Below are positions 54,781 to 64,000 of a stretch of DNA of 64,000 nt, piece by piece (within the stretch, counting starts at the first letter, position 1; each line of letters begins with the position of its first letter). The position numbers were made by a program, and so were the translations under genes. The DNA comes from Bufo bufo (lineage: Eukaryota > Chordata > Amphibia > Anura > Bufonidae), in contig NC_053390.1 of assembly GCF_905171765.1 (NCBI RefSeq), positions 591,691,793 through 591,755,792 of the forward strand. Reading direction: 5' to 3'. The notes under the pieces are model-generated. The model did no database searches and was not told where the DNA came from. It was given only the letters and a program-made list of their open reading frames with translations.

Positions 54781-55379
54781 GGCAATACCAGTACCAGCTG
54801 AAGATGGTGGGTTAAAGAAGGAGCACTTGGCATTAGAGATGTCCCGAACTATTCGCCGGCGAATAGTTCCCGGCGAACATAGCTTGTTCGCGTTCGCCGT
54901 GGCAGGCGAACTGTGCGATGTTCGGTCCGCCCCCTATTCATCATCATTGTGTAAACTTTGACCCTGTACCTCACAGTCAGCAGAAACATTCCAGCCAATC
55001 AGCAGCAGACTCTCCCTCCCAGACCCTCCCACCTCCTGGACAGCATCCATTTTAGATTCATTCGGAAGCTGCATTATTAGTGAGAGGAGGGACAGTGTAG
55101 CTGCTGCTGATTTAATAGGGAAATCGATAGCTAGGCAAGTGTATTCAGTGTCCACTACAGTCCTGAAGGACTCATCTGATCTCTGCTGTAAGGACAGCCC
55201 CCCAAAAAGCCCTTTTTAGAGCTAGAACATCATTCCGCTTTTTTCCTGTGTAATTTAATTGCAATTGCCTGCCTGCCAGCGTGTGTGTCAGGCTCACAGC
55301 GTATACTGTGCCCACTTGCCGAGTGCCACAACTCATATCTGGTGTCACAGTAGCTTGCATTAAAAAATAAAAATAAAAA

Positions 55380-55760
55380 TTTTTGGACTTTAATATAATA
55401 GCAGTCAGTTGCCGACACGCGCGTGTGTTTCATGCCCTGCAAGTGCATAGTGTCACCAGCGCAACTCCTATCTGGTGTCACATTCGATTACATTTAAAGA
55501 AAAACAACAATATTGACTGTGAATAAATAGCAGTCAGTTGCACACACGTGTTTGTGTGTTTAAGGCCCAGCTGCAAGAGCATAGTGTCACTTCAGCGCCA
55601 TTCATATCTGGTGTCACATTCGATTACATTTAAAGAAAAACAACAATTTTGACTGTGAATAAATAGCAGTCAGTTGCACACACGTGTTTGTGTGTTTAAG
55701 GCCCAGCTGCAAGTCCATAGTGTCACTTCAGCGCAACTCATATCTGGTGTCACAGTAGCT
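55380..55760. repeat. hAT-C 5' subterminal repeats (about 119-bp units)
   Basis: About three units with AATAGCAGTCAGTTGC, ACACACGTGTTTGTGTGTTT and TATCTGGTGTCACA; the last two units are nearly identical. Confidence 0.8.
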
Positions 55761-55795
55761 TGCACACATAGTACAACTTAACTAATCTAAAATAA

Positions 55796-58700
55796 ATGAC
55801 AGGCAGAGGCAGGCCACCCCGCCGGGGGGCGTCGTGGTCGTGGTGCTGTGATTCCCTTTGGCCCTAGAATAATGCCCAGTGTTCAGAGGCCACGTACTCT
55901 GAACTCGAAAAGTTCTGAGGACATAGTTGACTGGCTAACACAGGACACCCAATTTTCTACAGCTTCCGCTCGGAACCTTGACACACCATCCTCCTCCAGC
56001 TCAGCTTCAGGCACCTCTCAAGTTACCACTCGCCCGCCTGCCGCCACCACCAACACTAGCACCACAGCCGCTTCACTTGATCTGTCAGAGGAGTTATTTA
56101 CACATTAGTTGGAAGAAATGAGTGATGTGCAACCATTATTGCCAGAGGATGTAGATAACAGGGATATGTCTCAGTCAGGCAGCATTACACACATGGACGT
56201 ACGGTGTGATGATGATGATGTTGTACCCACTGCTGCTTCCTTTGCTGAGTTGTCAGATACAAGTGAAGTGGTTGATGATGACGATGTGTCCGTGGATGTC
56301 ACGTGGGTGCCCGCTCGAAGAGAAGAAGAACAGGTGGAAAGTTCTGAGGGGGAGACAGAGAGGAGGAGGAGACGAGTTGGAAGCAGGGGGAGGTCGTCAC
56401 AAGGAGCTAGTGGCACAGTCAGACAGTATGCATCGGCACCCAGGGTAAACCAGACAGCACGCCAAATCAACACATACTGTTGCCACCACCAGAATGCCGT
56501 CATTGCAGAGCTCATCAGTGTGGCCTTTTTTTAGTGTGTCTGCCTCTAACAACAGCGATCCCATTTGAAACCTGTGCCAAAAGAAACTGAGTCGTGGGAA
56601 ATCCAACACCCACCTAGGTACAACTGCTTTGCGAAGGCACATGATCGCACATCACAAACGCCTATGAGATTAGCACATGAGTACAAGCAGCACACAAACT
56701 CAAAGCCGCCATCCTCCTCCTGGTCCAGCATCTTCAGCCACTGCTGTCCTCCTTGCCCCCGCTCAACCATCCGCCACTCCGTCTCTCGCCTTGAGCAGTT
56801 CCTGCTCATCTGCCCACAGTCAGGTGTCTGTCAAGGACATGTTTGAGCGTAAGAAGCCAATGTCACAAAGTCACCCCCTTGCCCGGCGTCTGACAGCTGG
56901 CTTGTCTGAACTCTTAGCCCGCCAGCTTTTACCATACAAGCTGGTGGAGTTTGAGGCCTTCAAAAATTTGTAGCTATTGGGACACCGCAGTGGAAGGTAC
57001 CCGGCCGAAATTTCTTTGCACAAAAGGCAATCCCCAACCTGTACTCGATTGTGCAAAAGGAAGTAATGGCATGTCTGGCACACAGTGTTGGGGCAAGGGT
57101 CCATCTGACCACTGATACCTGGTCTGCAAAGCACGGTCAGGGCAGGTATATCACCTACACTGCGCATTGGGTAAACCTGCTGACTGCTGCCAAGCATGGA
57201 ATGCGTGGCTCTGCAGAGGAGTTGGTGACACCGCCACAACGACTTGCAGGCAGGCCTGCTGCCACCTCCTCTACTCCTCCTACTCCATCCTCTTCGCTAA
57301 CCTCCTCGGCTGAGTCCTCTTCTGCTGCGTCTTGCTCCACATCAACTGCACCCCCCCAGCTCCCCAGGGGCTATTCCACATCCCGGATACAACAGTGTCA
57401 CGCCGTCTTGGGGTTGACTTGCCTGAAAGCAGAGAGTCACACCGGACCAGCACTCCTGTCCGCCCTGAACACACAGGTGGATCAGTGGCTGACTCCGCAC
57501 CAACTGAAGATCGGCAAAGTGGCGTGTGACAACGGAAGCAATTTGTTGGCGGCATTGAATTTGGGCAGGTTGACACATGTGCCGTGCATGGCACATGTGT
57601 GTAATCTGATCGTACAACGCTTTGTGCATAAGTACCCAGGCTTACAGGACGTCCTGAAGCAGGCCAGGAAGGTGTGTGGCCATTTCAGGCGTTCCTACAC
57701 GGCCATGGCGCACTTTTCAGATATCCATTGGCGAAACAACATGCCAGTGAGGCGGTTGATTTGCGACAGCCCGACACGTTGGAATTCAACACTCCTAATG
57801 TTCGACTGTCTGCTCCAATAAGAAAAAGCCGTCAACGAGTATTTGTATGACCGGGGTGCTAGGACAGTCTCTGCGGAGCTGGGAATTTTTTTGCCACGTT
57901 ACTGGACGCTCATGCGCAATGCCTGTAGGCTCATGTGTCCTTTTGAGGAGGTGACAAACCTAGTCAGCCGTAGATGAGCGTGAAGAGGAAGAGTTGTGGT
58001 CACCATTACCACCAGAAACAGCCTTATCAGCATCGCTTGCTGGACCTGCGGCAACGCTGGGAGAGGAGTGTGAGGAAGAGGAGTCAGAGGAGGAATGTGG
58101 CTTTGAGGAGGAAGAGGAAGACCAACCACAACAGGCATCCCAGGGTGCTCGTTGTCACCTATATGGTACCCATGGTGTTGTACATGGCTGGGGGGAAGAA
58201 CATACCTTCAGTGAGATCACTGAGGACGAGGAACGGGACATGAGTAGCTCGGCATCCAACCTTGTGCAAATGCGGTCTTTCATGCTGTCGTGCCTGTTGA
58301 GGGACCCTCGTATAAAAAGGCTGAAGGAGAATGACCTGTAATGGGTGGCCACTCTACTAGACCCCCAGTATAAGCAGAAAGTGCCTGAAATGTTACCGAA
58401 TTACCGGAAGTCGGAAAGGATGCAGCAGTTCCAAAATAAATTAAAAAGTAAGCTTTACACAGCGTATAAGGGTGATGTCACAGCACAACAGGAATCTAAC
58501 AGGGGAAGAGGTGAAAGTAATCCTCCTCCACCCACGACCACGCCGGCAAGGACAGGACGCTTTACAGACGTGTTGTTGATGGAAGACATGCAGAGCTTTT
58601 TAAGTCCTACGCATCGCCACAGCCCTTCGGGGTCCACCCTCAGAGAACGACTCGACCAACAGGTAGCAGACTACCTCGCCTTATCTGCAGATATTGACAC

Positions 58701-58956
58701 TCTGAGGAGCGATGAACCCCTTGACTACTGGGTGTGCAGGCTTGCCCTGTGGCCTGAGCTATCCCAATTAGCGATAGAACTTCTGGCCTGCCCCGCTTCA
58801 AGTGTCCTGTCAGAAAGGACCTTCAGTGCAGCATGAGGTATTGTCACTGAGAAGAGAAGTCGCCTAGGTCAAAAAAGTCTAGATTACCTCACCTTTATTA
58901 AGATGAATGAGGGATGGATCCCGGAGGGACTGACAGTGGGCGATACATTCGACTAA
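55796..58956 (+). pseudogene. hAT-C transposase, multiple frameshifts
   Basis: Starts MTGRGRPPRRG (Arg/Gly-rich), with a frameshift in the following G run, then VIPFGPRIMPSVQRPR. A TAG interrupts at 56106. An acidic segment follows (DDDDVV, VDDDDVSVDVTWVP), then decayed linker to 56970 (VSVKDMFERKKPMSQSHPLARR). The catalytic core at 57051-57821 has VHLTTDTWSAKHGQGRYITYTAHW (Asp intact) and KVACDNGSN (Asp intact), then HVPCMAHVCNLIVQRF and DSPTRWNST. ATLLDPQYKQKVPEML begins at 58345. The hATC dimerisation domain reads LDYWVCRLALWPELSQLAIELLACPASSVLSERTFSAA (58720-58836), then a stop, and IVTEKRSRL onward ends at 58956. The catalytic residues I could identify are intact, but the frame is broken at least five times. 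Confidence 0.85.
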
Positions 58957-59925
58957 AAAAGGCATGATGAGATGAGCTGCCTTGGGCTAAAAATGGTCCA
59001 CACGCTGCTGTATTTTATCTCTGAAAGCTGGGTGACTTATCCGCCACCAACTAGGGTTCAAGCTGCAATGTTTTAGGGCACTTTCTGCCTGGGAAACATC
59101 AATTTTTCTTGCCGCTGCTACAGCAGTGGCTGCAACAATACCTGATTTTTCAGGCATGTGTACATGCCTAATTTTTCTGGCCTCTGGTGCTCTGTGGCTT
59201 CAAAAACCAAACAAAAAAAATGGCACATACATGTGTCATTTCCCCTTCGTGATTGTTACCTTGTTGTGGTGAAGGGGCTTGCGTATCATAATGAAGCGAC
59301 CACCTCTGTGAGTGTGTTGGCAATGGCAATGTTGGCACACCCCAGATGATAAGGTCGTTGCTTCATTGTGAACAGACCAAAAGCGATCGGCTGGATAATT
59401 TTGCATAGAAAAAACATTAATTTTCTTTGTGATCATCTAAGGTGATCATTAAAGCCTACTAGGCCAACAATGGGCCCACACTGCAGAATCATTGTTTTCT
59501 GGGTCACTTAACTGTCACTGAACTACCTCAGCACGACCATAGGCTTTGAAAAACCCCCATCGCCTGGAATCTCCCAAACGTGCGCACGAGCACAGTCATC
59601 ACTACACCAAGATTGACGCATAGAGGTATAAAATTTATGTCATGAGTGTGTCAACTATATTGACAACTCTTTGCGGTTGTCTAAAATCTATTCCATACAC
59701 GTCCCCTGATAGGAATAGTACTACTTAACACACCACTCCTATCTGGTGGCACAGTAGATTGCACGCGCAGTGTCCCAAATTTGACGTAGGAGGACCGACT
59801 AAGCATCTTTTTCCATCTCCCGGTTCCTAAAATCGATTCCATATACACGTCCCCTGATAGGGGACGTAACAGGAATTAAACTGATAGGAATAGTACTACT
59901 TAGCACACCTTATAATAACGCAGAA
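58957..59925. other. hAT-C 3' non-coding region
   Basis: Short repeated phrases (ATACACGTCCCCTGATAGG, GGAATAGTACTACTTA, each twice near 59700 and 59850) and a stretch around 59240-59460 with inverted TGATCATCTAAGGTGATCA. No gene seen. Confidence 0.5.
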
Positions 59926-60689
59926 AGAGGAGTCTGAAGAAGAGGAGTCAGAGGAGGAAGGTGGCTTTGAGGGAGTGGAAGACCAACCACAGCAGGGGGC
60001 TTGTTGTCACCTTTCGGGGACCCTTGGTGTTGTACGTGGCTGGGTGGAGGAAGAGACCTTCAATGACATCAGTGAGGACAAGGAACGGGACATGACTAGC
60101 TTGGTATCCAACCTTGTGCAAATGGGGAGTTTGCGGTTGTGCAAATGGACTGTTTGCGGTTGTTTGCGGTTCGTTAAACGGGGACTTTGGTCTGTCACTG
60201 AAGCGGGCGTAACCCTTACACTACCTGATCGATACAACATCATACCTGATGTTTTAAAGCACGTTATTCCAAACAATTTAGGAATGTTAGGTGATTTATG
60301 CCCTTTATGGATTAAAACCAGACTCTGCGTCAACTATGTAATTTTCCATGGGAGTTTTGCCATGGATCCCCCTCCGGCATGCCACAGTCCAGGTGTTAGT
60401 CCCCTTGAAACAACTTTTCCATCACTATTGTGGCCAGAAAGAGTCCCTGTGGGTTTTAAAATTCGCCTGCCTATTGAAGTCTATGGCGGTTCGCGAACAT
60501 TTGCGGAAATTTGCGTTCGCCAATGGAAAATTTCATGTTCGTGACATCTCTACTTGGCATCAGATGTGTGGCATCAGGCGGGTGGCAGCATCAGAATAGT
60601 AGCTGAAGCAGGTAGCCAGAAGAAATCGGTCTCTTTTGTCAAAGTGTTGGTGTGTCACCATGGATGATCTAGTCTGATGCATCAGGCAT

Positions 60690-62046
60690 TGGTGGGTGAT
60701 AATCCTGGCTGATCCACGCCTGATTCATCTTCACAAAAGGTCAGTCTCTCCACATTTTGGGTGGACAGGCGAGTGCTTCTTGGGGTAACTATGGCCCCCG
60801 CTGCACTAAACACCCGCTCTGATGCCACACTACTGGCCGGGCAGGACAGCTTTTAAAGAGCAAACTCTGCCAGTTGTGGCCACAAATCCAGTTTGGCTGC
60901 CCAGTAGTCCAGCGGATCACCAATGTGGGGTGGCAGAGTGCTGTCCAAGTATGCCACCACCTGCTGGTTCAGGTCCTGCTCCAGGTCTAGCTGCTACTGT
61001 TGATGGTGATTAGTTGCTTTACTAGGCGGGTGAAGAAAGCTGCTCATCAGCAACTCTAGACTCAAGTTGCTGCTGATGGAGCTGGAACTGCTCCCACCCC
61101 CACCCCACCCTGCCACAGAAGCCATGGCAGAGGAACGTGAGCGCAGAGGGCCCCCCCAGTCAAACCTGCGAGTGAATGGACAATGGCACAGATAGGCAGT
61201 GGACAACTGACTACATAGAATGTCTCTATAGTAGTTCAGTTTGTCCTCCTTCTTAGCGGGTGTAAAAAAAAAGGCCCCCATTTTGGGCCGGTAGCGAGGG
61301 TCCAACAAGGTGGAGAACCAGAAGTCATCCCTCTGCTGAATGGTGACAATTTGTGAAACCGCCGTGCCCTGCACATGTGGTTTGCTGGAGGGGCACTATA
61401 AATTGTCACTGTAGTGGAGGCTGAGGACACAGTGGAGGATGAGGAGGCAGAGGCGGACATTGTCGCAGGACCAACGGCGTGAGAACGTGGAGGCGAAAGC
61501 TGCGTCACCTGGCCAAGCTGCTGGTGTGGCTATGCAGGAAACACATTCACCCAGTGAGCCGTAAAGGACATGTATTGTCCCTGACTGTAATTACAGCTCC
61601 ACACGTCGGCTCTGCCGTGCACTTTGGACTGGGCCCACCTTCTGTTCTACATACATGTGCAGGGCTGGTACTGCCTTTTTGGCAAAGAAATGACGGCCTA
61701 GGACTCTCCACCTCGGCTCGGCACAAGCCATCATTTTTCTGAACGGTGCAGAGTCCACCACTTGGAAAGGGAGGGACTGCAGCACCAGCAACTTGGCCAG
61801 GAGCACATTTAGCTTCTGTGCCATTGGATGAGGGGACGCATACTGTTGTTTCTTGGTAATCGCTTCTGTAATTAATTGCTGATGGAATGATTGATGAGGA
61901 GTAGAAGGAGGATCATCAGGACTAGCAGATGATGGGAAGGACAGACAGCTCTCTTCGGCTGAGGTGGTGGAGCCTTGACTGCCTGAAATCGGGTGCATGC
62001 TACTGGGTGATGCAGCGGTTGAACAGCAAATATATTTTTTGGCCAC
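60690..62046 (-). pseudogene. hAT-B transposase, broken
   Basis: Minus-strand order: 62046-61591 has a Ser-rich N-terminal part, HPMAQKLNVLLAKLLVLQSLPFQVVDSAPFRKMMACAEPRWRVLGRHFFAKKAVPALHMYVEQKVG. Frameshifts follow across the first catalytic region (CCGACGTGTGGAGC, where the DVWS motif is expected). Segment 61374-60994 has DDFWFSTLLDPRYRPKMGAFF, and 60994-60690 encodes a hATC domain (LDYWAAKLDLWPQLAEFAL, then a stop, KLSCPASSVASERVFSAAGA). The BED finger is not identifiable. Inactive. Confidence 0.75.
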
Positions 62047-63660
62047 TAATACACATCAAAAAGGGCTGTCATTTTCTTCATTTTCTCACTTCACCACACA
62101 ACGCAAATCCTTTTTTTTTGTGCCACTAATACATTTCAAAAAGGGCTTTAGAACATACAACTGCACCGCTGAATGGAAAATATATATTTTTTTGCCACTA
62201 ATACACGCCAAATAAGGCTGTAATTTTCTCACTTCACCACAAAATGGCAAATACTTTTTTTGTGCTACTAATACACACCACAAAAGGCTTAAAAACATAT
62301 AACTTCAACGCTGAACGGCAAATAATATATATTCTTTTGCCACTGATACACACCAAAATGGGCTTTAGAACATATAACTGCACAACTGAACGGCAAATAG
62401 GCCCTTGTTTTTTTTCCACTTAAACACGCCACAAATGGCTTTAGAACATATAACTGCACCGCTGAACGTCAAATAATATATATATTTTTGCCACTAATAC
62501 ATACGCGCCAAAATGGGCTTTTAGAACCTTTAACTGCGCCGCTGAATGGCAAATATATATTTTTTTGCCACTAATACACGCCAAAAAGGCTGTCATTTTC
62601 TCACTTCACCACACAACAGCAAATACTTTTTGTGCCACTAATACATGCCACAAAAGGCTTTAGAACATATAGTTGCACTGCTGAACGGCAAATATATATA
62701 TTTTTTGCCACTAAAACATGACAAAAGGGCTTTAGAACATATAACTGCACCACTGAGCAAAAAATAATAAATATTTCTTTGCCACTAATACATGCCTAAA
62801 TGGGCTTTAGAACATATGACTGCTCCTGTCATGGACGTTCCCGTGACAGGTGCCAGGAGATTAGTGAGACTGGCAACACGTGGTTTGATCTGACAGGTTT
62901 CTTGTGGATCAATTTGTGTTTGTGTTGTTTTTGGTAATGGACACACCCCTTGGTTCAGGTGTTGCCTATGTGGTCATTTTACCTTCCTTATTTATTGTGG
63001 CTTCTCGCACCATGCTGTGCGTTTTATAGCTTCAGTCTTGTTGTGGATTGTCAGTGTTTGGATCTAGGCGGAGTTCCTGCGCTTCCATAGCCATTTGAAG
63101 TTAAGTGCCTTCTTCCCCTTTTGTTTATTGTGTGGGTTTACTTGTGTTGCTCTTTTCCCTGTCATTTGTGTTTAGGCCTGAGGAAGACTCCCGTTCATCC
63201 TACCATTTGAAGGAACAGGTTGTCTCTTGTCTACCTTCGGGTTCATTTCATACTTACATTCAGTCAGGGCTTGGATTAGGAGGTGACCTGCTCCTTTCCC
63301 TAGTTTCCAGGCCTTTTCCCCTCACCCCTTTCCCTCCTACTTTCGGTGCTGGTTTCCCTCCCACACTAAAGCATGACAGCACCGCTGAACTGCAAATAGG
63401 CCCTTATTTTTTCCACTTATACACGCCACAAAAGGCTTTAGAACATATAACTGCACCGCTGAAGGGCAAATAATATATTTTTTTTTTGCCACTAATACAC
63501 GCCAAAAAGGGCTTTAGAACATATAACTGCACTGCTTTAATTTTCTCACTTCACCACGCAATGGCTAATAAGCCCTTTTTTTTACACTAATACAAACTAA
63601 AAAATACTTTAGAACATATAACTGCACAAGGGCAAATAAGACGTAAAAATATTTCCTTTT
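62010..63660. repeat. hAT-B 5' subterminal tandem repeats (about 65-80-bp units)
   Basis: More than twelve units of TTTTGCCACTAATACACGCC, AAAAAGGGCTTTAGAACATA and TAACTGCACCGCTGAACGGC. Some units replace the second part by GGCTGTCATTTTCTCACTTC. Interrupted by the solo LTR. Confidence 0.85.
62827..63378. mobile_element. Solo LTR (552 bp)
   Basis: Begins TGTCATGG and ends AGCATGACA, with inverted TGTCATG/CATGACA tips. Flanked by GCTCC (62822-62826) and GCACC (63379-63383), a 5-bp duplication with one change. It splits one unit of the hAT-B repeat exactly. No internal genes, so it probably arose by LTR-LTR recombination. Related to the fragment at 14715-15257. Confidence 0.8.
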
Positions 63661-64000
63661 AATAAACCTTGTTAATGGCTGTATCCAATATCAAGAATGC
63701 ACCCCAATATCAAGAATGGTTTGCTGGAATTAGAGAGCTGTATAATGACAAATTGGATCCCCAGTCAGTGCAGCAAGGTGTAAAAGGATTGTTCCTACTA
63801 CCAAGGCTGTAAACTCCCCTACTGAACCCGTTTCTGCTTCAATACTGTATAATGATTCCTCCCTATCCTTTACCTGAACTTCTATACAGCAAAATAAAAG
63901 TTTAAAAGTATTTTCTACCACTGTCCCTAGTGCCTGCTGATGTCTCTCCCTGCACTAAGTACACTGGAAAATGGCAAAATCCAAGATTGCTGCCACTATT
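63661..64000. other. hAT-B outer non-coding sequence, no gene
   Basis: Ends in the window edge before any terminal repeat. ATATCAAGAATG occurs twice (63689, 63707). Confidence 0.4.

Larger units (their letters stand above)
54834..60552 (+). mobile_element. hAT-C DNA transposon (5.7 kb) with perfect 8-bp target duplication
   Basis: Terminal repeats TAGAGATGTCCCGAAC and, reversed, TAGAGATGTCACGAAC. Flanks CTTGGCAT at 54826-54833 and 60553-60560. Plus-strand transposase (55796-58956, broken). Subterminal tandem repeats of about 119 bp at 55380-55760. The right 1.6 kb contains a second decayed piece of the transposase (59930-60120). Confidence 0.9.
53595..64000 (-). mobile_element. hAT-B DNA transposon copy, interrupted by hAT-C and a solo LTR; right end outside window
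   Basis: The left, 3' terminal region matches the end at 16944 (AGCGAATATCTCAAAAATTT near 53608). A minisatellite and 3' flank lead to 54833. After the hAT-C insertion the same element resumes at 60561 with its transposase on the minus strand (60690-62046), followed by long 5' subterminal repeats to at least 63660. Excising hAT-C restores GCACTTGGCAT-CAGATGTG, matching the uninterrupted copy at 16280-16310. Confidence 0.75.

Overview
The window is a transposon graveyard typical of a large vertebrate genome. The mix of elements points to an anuran amphibian: CR1 and Tx1/L1-type LINEs, a DIRS-type tyrosine-recombinase retroelement, a Penelope-like element with a GIY-YIG domain, several frog-type hAT families with BED-finger transposases, PIF/Harbinger, Tc1, piggyBac, T2-like TTAAAGG MITEs and a tRNA-derived SINE. 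The species assignment is inference. No complete host gene is visible; the only host-gene candidates are one 88-nt exon-like segment (13644-13731, minus) and a much weaker 18-nt one (22392-22409, plus).

Left part (1-10.7 kb). A DIRS element on the minus strand (gag 3222-4997, broken RT-RNase H 1848-3469) is cut at 1850 by a 5'-truncated CR1 LINE that runs off the left edge. A Penelope-like 3' end follows (EN domain 5279-5734, promoter-like GC-rich segment, hammerhead ribozyme 6397-6444). Next come a second, very similar CR1 copy (6928-8795) and a decayed hAT transposase (8810-10745). That transposase carries a 565-bp insertion with a 7-bp target duplication and its own hammerhead motif (9401-9965).

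Middle-left (10.7-25.3 kb). A Helitron-like element filled with a 30-bp minisatellite (10918-12432), a palindromic MITE, Tc1 fragments, a partial LTR, a Tx1/L1 LINE fragment, scrambled hAT-B pieces (16.2-20.7 kb), a T2-like MITE with TTAA duplications (23414-23939), and several AT-rich stretches with nothing recognisable.

Centre (25.3-43.7 kb). A Ty3/Gypsy element with complete 5' LTR, gag and pol, deleted from early RNase H to the last 50 bp of the 3' LTR. A 2.1-kb nested fold-back element (28607-30736, TAA duplications). Then a 12.7-kb hAT-A copy (30994-43649, 8-bp duplication TTAAATAC) interrupted by a PIF/Harbinger element (35922-42231), itself interrupted by a Tc1 deletion derivative (40028-40947).

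Right (43.7-64 kb). A Tc1 element (from 44794) split by a full-length piggyBac (45343-52143, TTAA duplications) whose 650-aa transposase ORF is uninterrupted, with every catalytic residue present. The piggyBac 3' half contains alternating inverted repeats spanning about 2.6 kb. A SINE sits in the same Tc1 host. The last 10 kb is a hAT-B copy interrupted by a hAT-C element (54834-60552, duplication CTTGGCAT) and by a solo LTR (62827-63378). The nesting gives a relative insertion order: hAT-A before Harbinger before Tc1; Tc1 before piggyBac; hAT-B before hAT-C and the solo LTR; DIRS before CR1.
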